A stretch of DNA of 64,000 nt from Acanthococcus lagerstroemiae (lineage: Eukaryota; Arthropoda; Insecta; Hemiptera; Eriococcidae), in NCBI GenBank assembly GCA_031841125.1, contig CM063112.1, positions 64,161,722-64,225,721 on the forward strand. Reading direction: 5' to 3'. The notes under the pieces are model-generated. The model worked only from the letters and a program-made list of their open reading frames with translations. It had not been told where the DNA came from and searched no databases. Numbering within the stretch: the first letter of the stretch is position 1; each line of letters starts with the position of its first letter. Made by a program: the position numbers and the translations under genes. This document shows positions 23,373 through 34,981 of the stretch, piece by piece.

Positions 23373-23569
23373 CATACCTCAAAGAAATAATTATGTATTT
23401 CATTCCAAACATTCGAAATTTTCGCTGTAGTTCATTACTGCATATTTCGACTTTTTTTCTTGCACGTATGTATGGCGGATGATTCTTATAGCGCGCACTT
23501 CACCATTTTATCACAGAAAATAGTATTTGTACAAGCATAACGTCTTCTAATGAATCTTAGTAGTGTTTA

Positions 23570-23820
23570 ACGGATCCTCGTCAATTTTAATAAAATTCTT
23601 ACAAGTCGTAATAGTTTTTATATAAGTCTTGATAAGACTAAACAGACCTCACAAAAATTTATAGTAATCTTACTGAGCCTTGATAAGTCTTGACGAGTCT
23701 CAGCGAGCATTTAACGAGCTCTTACGGCAGTCAGAATAAGTCTTAAAAGAAGTCTTAATAAATCCGCTGTGTCTATCAGCCAAAACAAGTTCTAAACAGT
23801 CTTAAGCATTAATAGACTCC
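23570..23820 (+). repeat. Degenerate AGTCTTAA-rich array, locus 2
   Basis: Repeats of the type AAGTCTTGATAAG, AGTCTTGACGAGTCTC, AAGTCTTAAAAGAAGTCTTAA. No coding frame and no element termini seen. Confidence 0.55.
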
Positions 23821-23829
23821 GTGATATGC

Positions 23830-26800
23830 TTAGCTACTGTAATCAGCGAGAAGACTGGAACGCGAAGCAGCCAAGGAAAATGTATCAGGCTTGGATACAT
23901 TCCTAGTTTCTTATATATGGCAGGACAAGAGTTCTGCCATCAGTAAACTAAACAAAAAAACAACACGCAGAGTGCGCTCGCGCAACATAAGCGTGTTCCT
24001 AATTTTACCTGTGCCGAATGACTCGTATGTATGCCCATTTATCCCTTAAACATCAACACATCCAGTAATGTACAATAGTCTATCCAGAACAAAAAAAAAT
24101 TCTGAGAAAGGTACTCCTGACCTTCAGATCCTTTTTGATGGACACTGTCTCGGTACAATTTTGAACTTTTATATTTCCTTTTCACATGTAGTAATTAGCA
24201 GTGCCAAAAAAAAAAATAGTTCTCATAATTTTGTAATCAAATGCATCGTATGAGAGATATGGCCGATTCCAATTTTCAACCCTCCGCTTCTGTTGACCAA
24301 ATTCAACCACAAGCTACAAAGCTACAAGCCTCTTCTGCTTTTCTTTCTCCATCAGTATCAGGCACCCCCATAACTGTTCGTTTATTTTTACTCGAGTTAT
24401 CGTATAAAACAGATTTAGTACACCCAGACGTACATACATAAGAATTCCACACGTCATCAGCTATCCAGAAATAATAAAGTTTTTGCACCCGACTCTCATC
24501 CTTTTAATTTTGCGACCAATCGCATAAGTTCGTCAAAACGTTGTTTTCGAGCAGCTTGATTACTTCTTGCGAATTCCTGTATTATCTTTTGTGATTTATT
24601 TATCGAGTCATTGTTGGTGAATATGAAGAATTTTGCACTAGTCTAATCTTATACACTGCATGCAGTTTGCGAGAACTTGTGCTGACAATGTAGAATTTTT
24701 ATCGTTGTTTCCATTATTGACCTTATGTATTCGGTACAAACACGTGAATATTGTATCTTACATTTTTGAAATTGTAGGTGAGATTAGGTACTCGTATATT
24801 AGTAGCTACAGCTGCAGACAGCAGGACTCTGCAAGATTAAAGGATCAACGCGCTCATTCGACATTTCTTTCGTTTTGATAAAGTTGCAATATGGAATTAC
24901 AATACTATTTTTGTTTGTTTATTTGTTCCGTAAACACAGATACCCGAAAACATTCTGTCGGGTAAACGTCACTGTACGTACAGTTACTTGCACTGACTAT
25001 GTATGTATCGTTTGTAGTTTTACTTTATCGTTCCACTAATGTGAGTATGTGAGTAAACCAGTAACCACAAACCAGTAGGTGTGGTGTAAGTGTAGCGGTT
25101 AAAATGTTAAACATCAACACAGTTTACAAGGACTGCGCGAGCGAGCGTGTACATTTTGAAAGGCAAAGGGCTGCGTTAGGCGCGTTGATATAAATTTATT
25201 CCCGGTTTGCCCATTCACCCTCGAACTGAACACTGAACCGAGTCGAACAACAGGTGGTTGCATGTCGTCGGTACGCCTCCTCGTAAAACAAATCTGTCCG
25301 AAAGTTGGCAACTTTTTTCATATTATCGTCGCATTTACACCCCCTACGTTCTAATTACGCGAATGAATGCGCCGTTAATGAAACCGGGGAATTTGTAACG
25401 TCCGTCTGGAAGGTGAGTTCAAGAACGGCTGGTCTGCCTTCTACTTACTCGTGTACTTCCGCAATAATTTTTTGGATGCCTCAACTGGAACTTGAGGCGA
25501 TGCGGATCTCACACTGTTAGGCACGAGTATTTGAGAATAATAAATACGTACTAAAGATAGATAACGAGGGAGGAGAATGCTCAAGAGTTTGGTCAGCTGG
25601 TCAACTCGTCTTCAGCTGAAAAAATTAAGTTTCTAGCTGAAACGATATTGAAGAAGACTTGTTTTCGGTTTGATGTAAAAACTCTTAGTTGGCAGAACTG
25701 ACATTTTGTAGTTGTAAGATCAAGATTTTCCTCCTCTGACACACTAAGTCGCAACAACAGTACGTCGGTTACTGATAATGTGATAATCAACGATCACATT
25801 CAACTGACTGTGAAACATCGACAAGGCGTTAACAGAATGGCTTCTGACTAGCAGTTAGTTCTGGTATTAATATGAGTGTACGTATGAATGTTTGCCGATC
25901 CGTATTTTCCAAGGGGAAACTTTTTTTCACATTTTGGTTGCCTGGTGATGACTTGCATCATTAATCTGCCGAATGTGTCACAAAGTGGGATGCTCAAAAT
26001 GTTTCATGCGTGTCTTTTTGAACACATTTACATTTTCTATTCCTACGAGTACATGCGGAATTTATAAAGAAACCTCGAAAATAAGAATACATCGTATGAA
26101 AATGAATGGATCCATTATACAATGGGAGCGAACTTAGTTTACAAAAACCAGAAATATGGATAATTTAATTGGAGAAAAAGTAATTTCATCGTGTGCGTGT
26201 CGAATCAACCCACAAACTGAGAACAGCAGAATTTGGAATACCTTTACTAGCCGATTTATAATTACCTCCCGATTATTGTGACGATTCTTAATAAAAATAC
26301 TATAATCATTATTACAGATGAATATGAATCAATTATCTGCAATATATTTTATTTCACGTGTGTTAAAATGATACGCGGAGAACTCGGGTGCTACCTCAGC
26401 ACACAAGTCGGTGAGTCATTCATTACATTAGAAAGTGAATATTTGAATTTCTTGTCAATGCCGGAAGTTTGACTTGAGAGCTGAATATGAAGAAAAATTT
26501 ATTTATTTATTGTCCTTTTATGGCCTAATTGATGCAACTGTACTCCTGTGAACCCTCAGGCTTGTTTTGCAAAGACACTCAAACGACACTTACAATTTCC
26601 AGTGGATTCATAATTCAGAATCAATGTATGTCATTTCAACACACAAACTTTATGTCATTCCGACACATGAACCACATATTTTAATAGGTAAATGCCAAAT
26701 GTGTCATTTTGACAAACTTTTTCAAAATATAAACGTTGAGTGCCGCGTGTGTTTTCGGGCACATTTAATTTTACTCCTTTCTTAGGGCCAGTTTTGGTGA

Positions 26801-27236
26801 CACGAAGATTAGACGCATGTAACATGTTAAGTCATAATAATATGTATACTATAAGACGGGATCTACCGTCTTATCAGTAATTCGTCCGATGCGCTAGTGA
26901 ATACTATAATTAAACAAAATAAATATTAAAATACTGTGCATCTGCAAATTACCATTAATAAAAAACCAATATACACCTAAAGCGAAGTGAAATGACAACG
27001 CTTCCGAGAGAAATTACACAACGTATCACTCTTCTAACACATGACACGCAGTCGCAACGAGATCTCAAAGCATACTCTAACTCAGCCTTATAATAAATTG
27101 GTCGACAAGGGTTAAAACTCGAGTTTTCTCTGAGTCAGCTGACCTCATTTTCAATCGAGATTAACTTAGAAAAAACTTGACTTACCCAGTTTGCTGGCTG
27201 GGCTCAACATGACAGACGCTATAGATTTAAAAAAAT
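23830..27236. other. No gene seen
   Basis: AT-rich sequence without a recognisable exon, element terminus or RNA gene. A moderately CpG-rich patch at 25.11-25.40 kb has no clear coding content. Confidence 0.5.
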
Positions 27237-27241
27237 TAATC

Positions 27242-27645
27242 CAGGGTGTCTACCAGAATCAAATAATGAAAATTCGTCGCTTTTTCGTGGTCTCCCTTTA
27301 TTTCATTTTTTCGTGACCTTTGAAATATAATTCCGTACCCCCCACCCATTAATTAGACAGAAAACCTGAAAGTAACAAACATGAGAAACTATATGTAAAA
27401 CTAACAGTAAGTTAGCACAATTAGGTGCCAATAGTAAAAGAATAAAGAAAGTAGGAGATGCCTCTGTTTGTCCACTGACACAATTGAATAATGCACACGC
27501 TACTTAAAATTAGTCATCAAAATTAGATTTAAAATAGTAACTTTCTTATTATTTTGTAAAAATTCGTGACTTTTTCGTGTTTTTTCATGATCTATATTAA
27601 AAATTCGTGGCTTTTTCGGGATTTTCGTGGCTGGTAGACACCCAG
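27242..27645. mobile_element. MITE with CAGGGTGTCTACCAG termini
   Basis: The left end CAGGGTGTCTACCAG at 27242 is mirrored by CTGGTAGACACCCAG at 27631-27645. TAATC flanks both sides. Near both ends lie repeats of the type ATTCGT(G/C)(G/A)CTTTTTCG(T/G)G. This layout matches a MITE type widespread in arthropods with this terminus. Confidence 0.7.
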
Positions 27646-27649
27646 TAAT

Positions 27650-29441
27650 CTGACTAGCCAAGAAGAAACAGTTTCTGTCGAGACAAAAGCTAAAAAAATG
27701 TTTCGACTTTTCGATCTTCTAAACCGTCTGCAACGTCCATCCATATACATATTTCTAGAGCAGACGATACATGTAAAGTAGGAATTTTACTATAATTTGT
27801 TAGTTTTCAAGGATGCATACAATTGCCTCCATCACTTTTGACTCTCAATCAAACCACGTCGATGCAAGACGAGAATACAAACACTCAATTAACAGTCGGC
27901 CCTTTTGTATTCCGTACACGCATTCTTCGTTCCGCGATTTCAATATCCCAAAAGCCGGTGAATTTCTCTCACTCGAGGGTGAATGCGGCCAGAGTGCACA
28001 GCGCAGTCTACACACTCGCTACTCCCTTTCATTCTTGCTGGATATCGCAGTCAAAACAATATTCGTTGGCTCTTTCAATCAACCACGAGGATAATGATAA
28101 TGCCAAACGAGAGTGTTATAGGCTCGTTAATTCCAAAGAGCATCTTCAGTGATGGGTAAACGAAATTTGTTATCGAAATTCATTCTCGAATGATTACGCT
28201 AGAGTTGAGCCATTTCAAAATGGTTAATCTGCTTTCACGAGTGATAATCGAAAGGAAACTATCCTTTTCTACTCAACATTATAACACTTGAATAGGTTCG
28301 CGCGAACTTCTCGGGAGCGCAATTTATACCACTCGAGTCATTATCTCCATCCGGGGTAGTCGGCCCATCGATAAGCAAAATATTGGTAAAGCCGAGCACT
28401 TGATACTGGCTTTCCTTAGGGAGCTGGAGCTCCAGGAGTGATGCCGAGGTAGGTCAGAATACGTGACTGAAAATTAAGAACGGACGTATCGACTAGAAAA
28501 TAATCGAACGAAAGACGTTCTGGTGGAATAGTCGGGGAAAAATTAACGTTATATAGCCTAACTCGTATGGCGCAGAGAAGCCCGATCTACTCAATGCAGA
28601 ATTTCACCCGACTGCTGAATAGTATTTAAAGTGGACTCACATCGTCTCACCAAATTACTGAAACCAAGAACATCTATTCTCTTTTTTTTTATAAGAAAAA
28701 GATGCAAGAAAGATGATATTCAGGAACCAAAGACTCGGAAGGGGGCAATTTTACGTTAGAGAAATTATGCCAAAAAATACAGAAATTTCATCAATCAATG
28801 GGCAAAATTTAGAAAGGGAAGCTTTCTTGCTTGTTAACTGAGTTTTGTGAGATTTCAGCCCGAAATCTCGATACCCTAATCTTACCTCCTCCCTCCATCG
28901 CTAATTCACAAAGAAAAATTTTTCACGCCGATCCTTCGAAGGTTAAGATTTTTATCAGTCGCAAAGAAAAGGCAATTCAGAATTAACATCGCGTGGTCTT
29001 GACTCCTGAATTACTCTTAACAAACAACCTGATCTTCCTCTTCTTCTGAAGAAAGCCTGAGCAGAAAACCGAAATCTCTGAAGCCTCCAACGCACTTTAA
29101 GACAATTACATTCTCAAACGACGAGGAAATATCAACAAAGACGTAATTAGTCTGAACAAAAACTCGATGAATCTAATTAATTGTGACTAGAGTTTAACCA
29201 ATCTCAATGAATCCCCACGGGTTCGAAAAACACTGAAATAAGTGATGTACTGGCTGGTTATCGCCGGGGGTTTCCCCTTGCTTGATAACGCTTGGTTCGT
29301 TGATCGCCGTATCTTATCGATCTCCTCCCGTCGTCCGGCCTCTTTCATGAACATACGAGAATTTCGACCGTTAATCGATCAATCGATTATTTTCACTGAT
29401 TTTCTCATCTATGTGAGGTGGTGCACTTCGTTTCTTGTCTA
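27650..29441. other. No gene established; one open frame noted
   Basis: The frame 27823-28152 (plus) is open for 109 residues and could begin at an acceptor ending TTTTCAAG near 27811, but a second frame is also open over most of it and no family is recognisable. The rest is AT-rich intergenic sequence. Confidence 0.4.
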
Positions 29442-29451
29442 CGTAGTTAAG

Positions 29452-29636
29452 CAGCGCCGGTTTTACCATACAGGCTCATTGGGCTGCAGCCCAGAGTGGC
29501 AAAATTTTGGGGTGGCAAAATTTGTGGCCCAAAAATAGTTACGTCAATTTTGTGGAGGCGGGGCGGGGGAATGTTAAAAAATACGGCGGCAAAAATACTG
29601 TAGCCCAGAGCGGAAAAGTACTTAAAACCGGTCCTG
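29452..29636. mobile_element. 185-bp MITE with CAG..CCGGTTTTA termini and 10-bp duplication
   Basis: The left end CAGCGCCGGTTTTAC and the reverse complement of the right end, CAGGACCGGTTTTAA, are inverted repeats. CGTAGTTAAG flanks both sides (29442-29451 and 29637-29646). The interior repeats GGCAAAAT and TAGCCCAGAG/GCAGCCCAGAG motifs. The CAG start suggests hAT; a 10-bp duplication would be long for hAT (usually 8). Confidence 0.82.
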
Positions 29637-29764
29637 CGTAGTTAAGACTTGATTTTTTCGACATCATAATATTCGGGCACACTTTTTTCATACTTCGTTT
29701 TTGTTAAATATCGTTTAAAGCTGTTTTAAAAACGCAATTTCATTTGGACTTGGTTTTATACTGC

Positions 29765-29993
29765 ATATCGTCAGCTTAATTATAAAACCTTCTAAGAGCC
29801 AATTTCGGCGAAATTACTTTTTTGTTGACTGAGATAGAAGTAAGTGGCTGTACCGCACCCTATGATAATATCCGAAACACTCTAAAACGACTGTAAAATT
29901 TTTTCAGAAGGAATGACTCCTCAACGTCTTTTGTCCCTCCTGTAAAATTTGCATAATGGCACTTAGAAGGTTTTATAATCTAGCTGACGATAT
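29765..29993. mobile_element. MITE with 39-bp inverted termini
   Basis: ATATCGTCAGCTTAATTATA at 29765 and onward to 29803 matches the reverse complement of 29955-29993 with about four mismatches. The interior is 151 bp and non-coding. The superfamily is not determined. Confidence 0.7.
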
Positions 29994-31921
29994 TTCAGTT
30001 CCTGTTCGACGATTCGTCCGTTGAATACGTACATGCTCGAAACTTTTCTGGTGTGCATCGAGCGTAGTTACGATTTTTTGATACCTCGACAGGTCAAGCG
30101 ATAGCTGGCGGTCTAAACCCAGCGGGCTTATATCCATGGAATTCATTCTTACGAAAATTTATGAGCTGCTAATTTGAACACAAGGAGAATAAAGATGATC
30201 CCTGCGGATATTCGAGCAGTCGTCTTTATAATCGGTGCTACGATGGGGTCTAGTGTCGTGATCCCAGGAGGGATGTGTTAATCTATAAATATCAGGATTC
30301 AACTTCTGACATCAATTGCAGTCTCCTTAGAATCTGTCGTTCTTTCACGACTTTTTGCTTACTTTGAGTTACTCGGATGGTCTGTGTTTTGTCGTACACG
30401 TGACTTGTTTTGCCTTAGGTTGTTCTTTCCTTTATTAAACCGTACCGTTTTCCATTGCTGAAGAATGGAAGTACGGCCAAATGTCCCACATTTTTACACG
30501 CGATTTCTTATTGTCACCGCAACATCTCAACGAGTCTTTTTGATGGAATGTTGCGTGTTGCTACAATAAATCTGCTGTGTTGTAATAACGTAACAGCATT
30601 GAGCCCTAAAATAGTCTTTACGTGCCTTAATAGCTTTTAGCAGCGTTTTAACCCGTTGAAATGAGTCTTATAAACATTTCACTATTTTAACAAAGTGTCG
30701 AATACTTGACAATAAGGTACTGCCCGTATTATATCAAATTTATCTACAATTCAGTTTTTCGAATTCCTTTTCACAAATGTTGTGGGATTATAAGGTACGA
30801 CCATCCTTCACGCATACCAAACCCACTACCTATTCGCCTAGATATATTTAATAAGCTCGGAAGGCCAAAATGTACTTCGGACATTATTGGTAGAATTCAT
30901 TGCTTCTGTTCCACACAATTCTGAAACCAAAACATTCTAAAAAGATGGGTTCTCCCTATTAGTTAGCACATAATTGGCACTCTTTTTCACGAGTAGTACA
31001 TTTTATACGTGAATTCTAAATTGTGATATCCTCACCCTAAGTTTTTATACGTGAAAATCTGTAACCATGTGTTCCGGAAAACATCTGAAAATTTCCTGAA
31101 AGCCGGTACTTACTGCGTTTCATGACGATTCAATTTGTCAGAAAAATTACATTTTTTTCAAATCAAACGACTCCAATACTGATTTACTTTTCTATCATTT
31201 TATCAAAAGATTTTCATCAATTGACTAATTACATGATAAAAGTTGTACTTTCACAGAGTTGAACTCCGGCTTTCCCGGATCAGTATTTACGTATTTACTT
31301 CACTGAGTTTTTGTTGAGTTCATCACAGTGCCTTCTGATTAGCTTTTCATTCGATTAAAATAAATCTAACGTTTAACTTTCACTTATCTATTAATTTATT
31401 CACTGCTTTACCGGTAAAAATATGGAAGCCAGTAAACCAGCCATTTGCAATCAAAAATTTGAAGCTTATACCCTTGCATTAGACGGAGTTCAACAATATG
31501 CCGATTTTATTAGTACCGTTACCTTACCTATATCAGGTGCGCACAACATAAAACCATGGACCTCGTATGGATCGCGAAAGAAATGTATATTTAAAACTGC
31601 ATAATATTTTAGGTTTGGTCGATAAAATGTTATGGAAAAACTTTAATTGCACGATAAAAAATTTTGAATGAACGATGGGTACAGAACGCTAAAATAGGTG
31701 GTCCGAAAGATAGTAAAATGAATTATTGCCCGTTACATGTAGCAAACAAAATAATTACGAACGAATGATAATTGACAAGTAGCTTAAACGATAGGATAAT
31801 CTGCGTCACTCTCATAAAAATACATATACTCCACGTTCACAGGCGCAACAAAGATATTCCTGCACCCGTGTACAGTATTTTGCCTATTGGCGCCCTTGAA
31901 GTGAAATGACAAATGTGAGTT

Positions 31922-32158
31922 TTGATTCTGAGCTCCTCATTTCTCGACATGACTTGCTCTAACACATTGATAAAATATTTTTCAATGCGGAATAACAATC
32001 CGTACTTTCAGAAGTGCCTGCTCTGCAAGCATGTCCTCGATCTCCAAATTAGACTAAAACTTGAAAGCATACCGCAGGAGGCAAAAGTTGTCCCCCTAGG
32101 TCAAAAAAGAAAGAGGGGCCGGCCTGCCAAGTCAAAGAAAGCGCTCATTTTCCAATGA
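31922..32158 (+). pseudogene. MULE-type SWIM finger/AT-hook C-terminal remnant
   Basis: The tail of the frame reads PYFQKCLLCKHVLDL, then EAKVVPLGQKRKRGRPAKSK. This matches the C-terminus of MULE-like transposase proteins: a SWIM zinc finger (C-x-C...C-x-H) followed by an AT-hook. The first CxC of the SWIM motif is replaced by asparagines, and nothing upstream resembles the catalytic domain. It ends with TGA at 32156-32158. Confidence 0.6.
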
Positions 32159-32333
32159 AGACACAGTTTTTCAAGGATAGCATTTCAGTACAGTACCTAG
32201 GATGATGTGACGGCAATATTTTCTAACGTTTACTTTTGAATTTTTGTAACGTGCACCAATTATAGCTAATGCGCATTTTTAATAGTTCATTAACATTTTT
32301 CAACGTGACTAATATCTTTTAAATATCATTGTA

Positions 32334-32395
32334 CATTTTTTATCGTGCATTACTCCTTTTTATCGCGTATTACTCCGTTTTATCGTTCATTACAC
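32334..32395 (+). repeat. Three imperfect ~20-bp tandem units
   Basis: TTTTATCGTGCATTACTCC, TTTTATCGCGTATTACTCC and TTTTATCGTTCATTACAC follow one another; weaker echoes extend to about 32.48 kb. It lies 180 bp after the MULE-type remnant. Confidence 0.7.
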
Positions 32396-34049
32396 TTTGT
32401 CACATAGTTTTGATTTTTTTTCTATCGTTAGACCTACTCCTATTATCGTTCATGTGATCTATTTTAACGTGCGATTAAATCCTAGCCAAATTTTATTTCA
32501 GATCAAGAATATGCGGATGGAGGATAGGGAGGAAGTCAGTCTCCCCAAATACATTCAAAAGCTAACAAATTTGGCAAAGTCGGCCCTCGGTCAGCAAAAT
32601 CGAATCCTCAGTGGCCAAAATTTTTAAAGCGTTAACTGACCTTTTTTTCTTTTAGCACTACACAACAGCATACAAAACAATGGGATGAAATTACATGATT
32701 TTAGCTATATTTTGAATGGGCGTTATCCATTTTTCTCGAGAACCTCTCGTTTTCCATATTCAAAAATAAAAATTTTATTAAAATTTTCTCGTTTTATTCC
32801 TTTTTGTCATCCACGAATAGCTACACTGATAATGATAACCATACTGAACGCGCATAGTTGTTTGATCAGGGTATCATCTTGATGATACTAAAATCTCAAA
32901 TTGTTGTGTGGTGTAGTTGACTATAAAAATATTTGACAGTTCAAAAATAAGGTTTCAGCGGGAAAAATCTACATGTTCATTATATTTTACAAATGTTCGT
33001 TTATATCAGTGTTTATCTCCCAGCACATCACCTATAACTTGAAAAAATTGATCTTGAGTAGGTCTTACCGAACAAACACAAAAAAAGTAGGTACCTTGCC
33101 ACATTCATAATTAGAAAGCTTAGCTCACCAAGATTCTTAAATAGCAGTCCCCCTTCCCCCCCCCTCCCGCGACGACTGTTTTCTACAGATAGTGTCAAAA
33201 AATGAGGAGCAGCACGAATTTTTGAGCAGAAGTTACTGTAATTAAGATGAAAATAGCTGCTCCTTATACATAAATTCGATAAAAAGTATAATTTTCTTAT
33301 ACTGTTGAATAATGAGACAAACTGAGTAGTGAATGCGCCAAAATCTCGACCCCCGGTTTTGGGGCAAATGTTGTTTTTGTTACCAATTTAAAAAAAAACA
33401 ACTGAATGGTCGCTCCCGTTTCCCTTCCTACGATTTTATTCACCAAAGGGAAAATAAACTAATTGACTTTCTTGATTGTTCATTGTTGTAACCGGTACTT
33501 AGACAGCAAATTACATCTAGCAGAGAAACAAGGGGGAAAATTAATGTAAGAATAAATAATTTGAGAATTCCAGTATTAAAAAGAAGCTTGGACACTTGAG
33601 TTTGACCGCCTCCCCAACTAAAACCAATGGAGTTTACGAATCATTTATTCGAACAGGAAAATGAAACCAAGAACACTTTGTCTTTCGTGTCCAAGGCGAC
33701 AGTTCTAGCCTCCAAGAAAGACTCAATTACGAAATAATTAAATAAAGTGCGGCTTAGGTTGAAGCAAATAAATAGTGTTTCAGTATGAAATTAATTTTTC
33801 CAATGTTGCGTCGTTATAAATAAATGAACCCTACACTTCTTCCGAAAACCTGAATCAATTTGACCGGAAACGAGAGGCACCATACGTATCCATGAACCGC
33901 GCATTCGTAACAACAAAGTACTTGAGAAAAATAAAGTCGTCAGCATCAACGACGCAGGTAAATCGACATTTCGCACGAATATAATTATCTCGAGAGTGAG
34001 CAGTATCATCGATTGCTCGCATAAACAACGATATTAATTTTTCGAAATG
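32396..34049. other. No gene seen
   Basis: AT-rich sequence. A short open stretch after an acceptor-like site at about 32.50 kb (KNMRMEDREEVSLPKYIQKL) is protein-like but unplaced. Confidence 0.45.
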
Positions 34050-34863
34050 GCATGACGTTTGTCTCCGTCGCTCACGACCCTCCGTTCCTTGCGACGGAGG
34101 TAATTATAATACGCCGCGCCGGCAATCCACCGCGATTTCCTCGACATACCCCAGTCTGTGCGGTATTTGTAAGTGAGACACTCGAGTACTCTGAATACGA
34201 GATTCCACGATTCGAGTGACACACATGAGACATGCTCTCCACGGTGGTGAATCTTTTCCTACTCCGTAATATCGAGCGAGTAACGCGACACGAACACGTT
34301 CTACATTCTCGTTCGCACATCGTCGTCCGTCGCTCGCGTATATCGTCTTCGACTTCACTTCCTTGCAACGCCTCTCCACTCGCAGCGTACTCGCGCGCTG
34401 CTCACCCTCTCGTCACGCTACCGGCGCCGACGTAGCCACATCGCGGATTAAAAGCCCGAAAAAAGTCGGTCCAACCACCAACCAGTTGAAACGCTCGCCG
34501 AGCGTTTGGCGCATGCCGCGAGACCGATCCCCAGATTACGACTCGCGCCGTTGCGCCTTCATTGTACAGTACAGGTTGACCGTGCACGTTTGTTCGTGAA
34601 CGCTGAACGCGAAAGACGCCGCCACTGACAGTAGCAGTGGCAGTAGTCAGCGACCAATTCGTGCCAGTGCAGGTTCGCGGTCTCTTTTCAGCCGGCATAC
34701 TCGAAGCAACCTGTGTGCATCTCCATCTCTTGTACTTGTGTCGGCCATCGTGTCCGTCTTGAAGAAGAAGTGATATCGCGTAGTGCGCCCTACGTTTCCA
34801 CGCCACTTTTTTTCGTGTAAATGGTTGCCGTATTTCGGTCGTGTTTTCGCACTCTACTCGCAG
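34050..34863 (+). promoter_or_regulatory. CpG-rich block, candidate promoter and first exon
   Basis: This stretch is much richer in C, G and CpG than its AT-rich surroundings. On the plus strand it ends at a consensus donor, CTCGCAG followed by GTGAGT at 34864. No open frame in it resembles a known protein; the overlapping long frames on the minus strand are explained by composition. I infer a promoter with an untranslated first exon, possibly of the PAT gene 15 kb downstream, but a separate noncoding gene is equally possible. Confidence 0.35.
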
Positions 34864-34950
34864 GTGAGTACCCGAATTCCGGATTCCGATTATAATATGC
34901 ATATTTTCAGCCAAATATTTTTGGTTCCATTCTGTACAGACCGGTATGCA

Positions 34951-34955
<5 letters not shown>

Positions 34956-34981
<26 letters not shown>
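34956..34981 (+). repeat. (AG)n microsatellite
   Basis: About 13 uninterrupted AG units, about 90 bp after the donor that ends the CpG-rich block. Confidence 0.95.

Noticed and set aside
24741..24880. Alternative second exon for the signal-peptide gene after the acceptor at 24776
   Set aside because: It gives only 32 residues with one cysteine, and the intron would be 3.7 kb; the exon at 21426 is closer and longer.
34072..34914. Long overlapping frames on the minus strand, up to 170 residues
   Set aside because: They lie in a CpG-rich block where stops are rare, several frames are open at once, and none shows a known domain.
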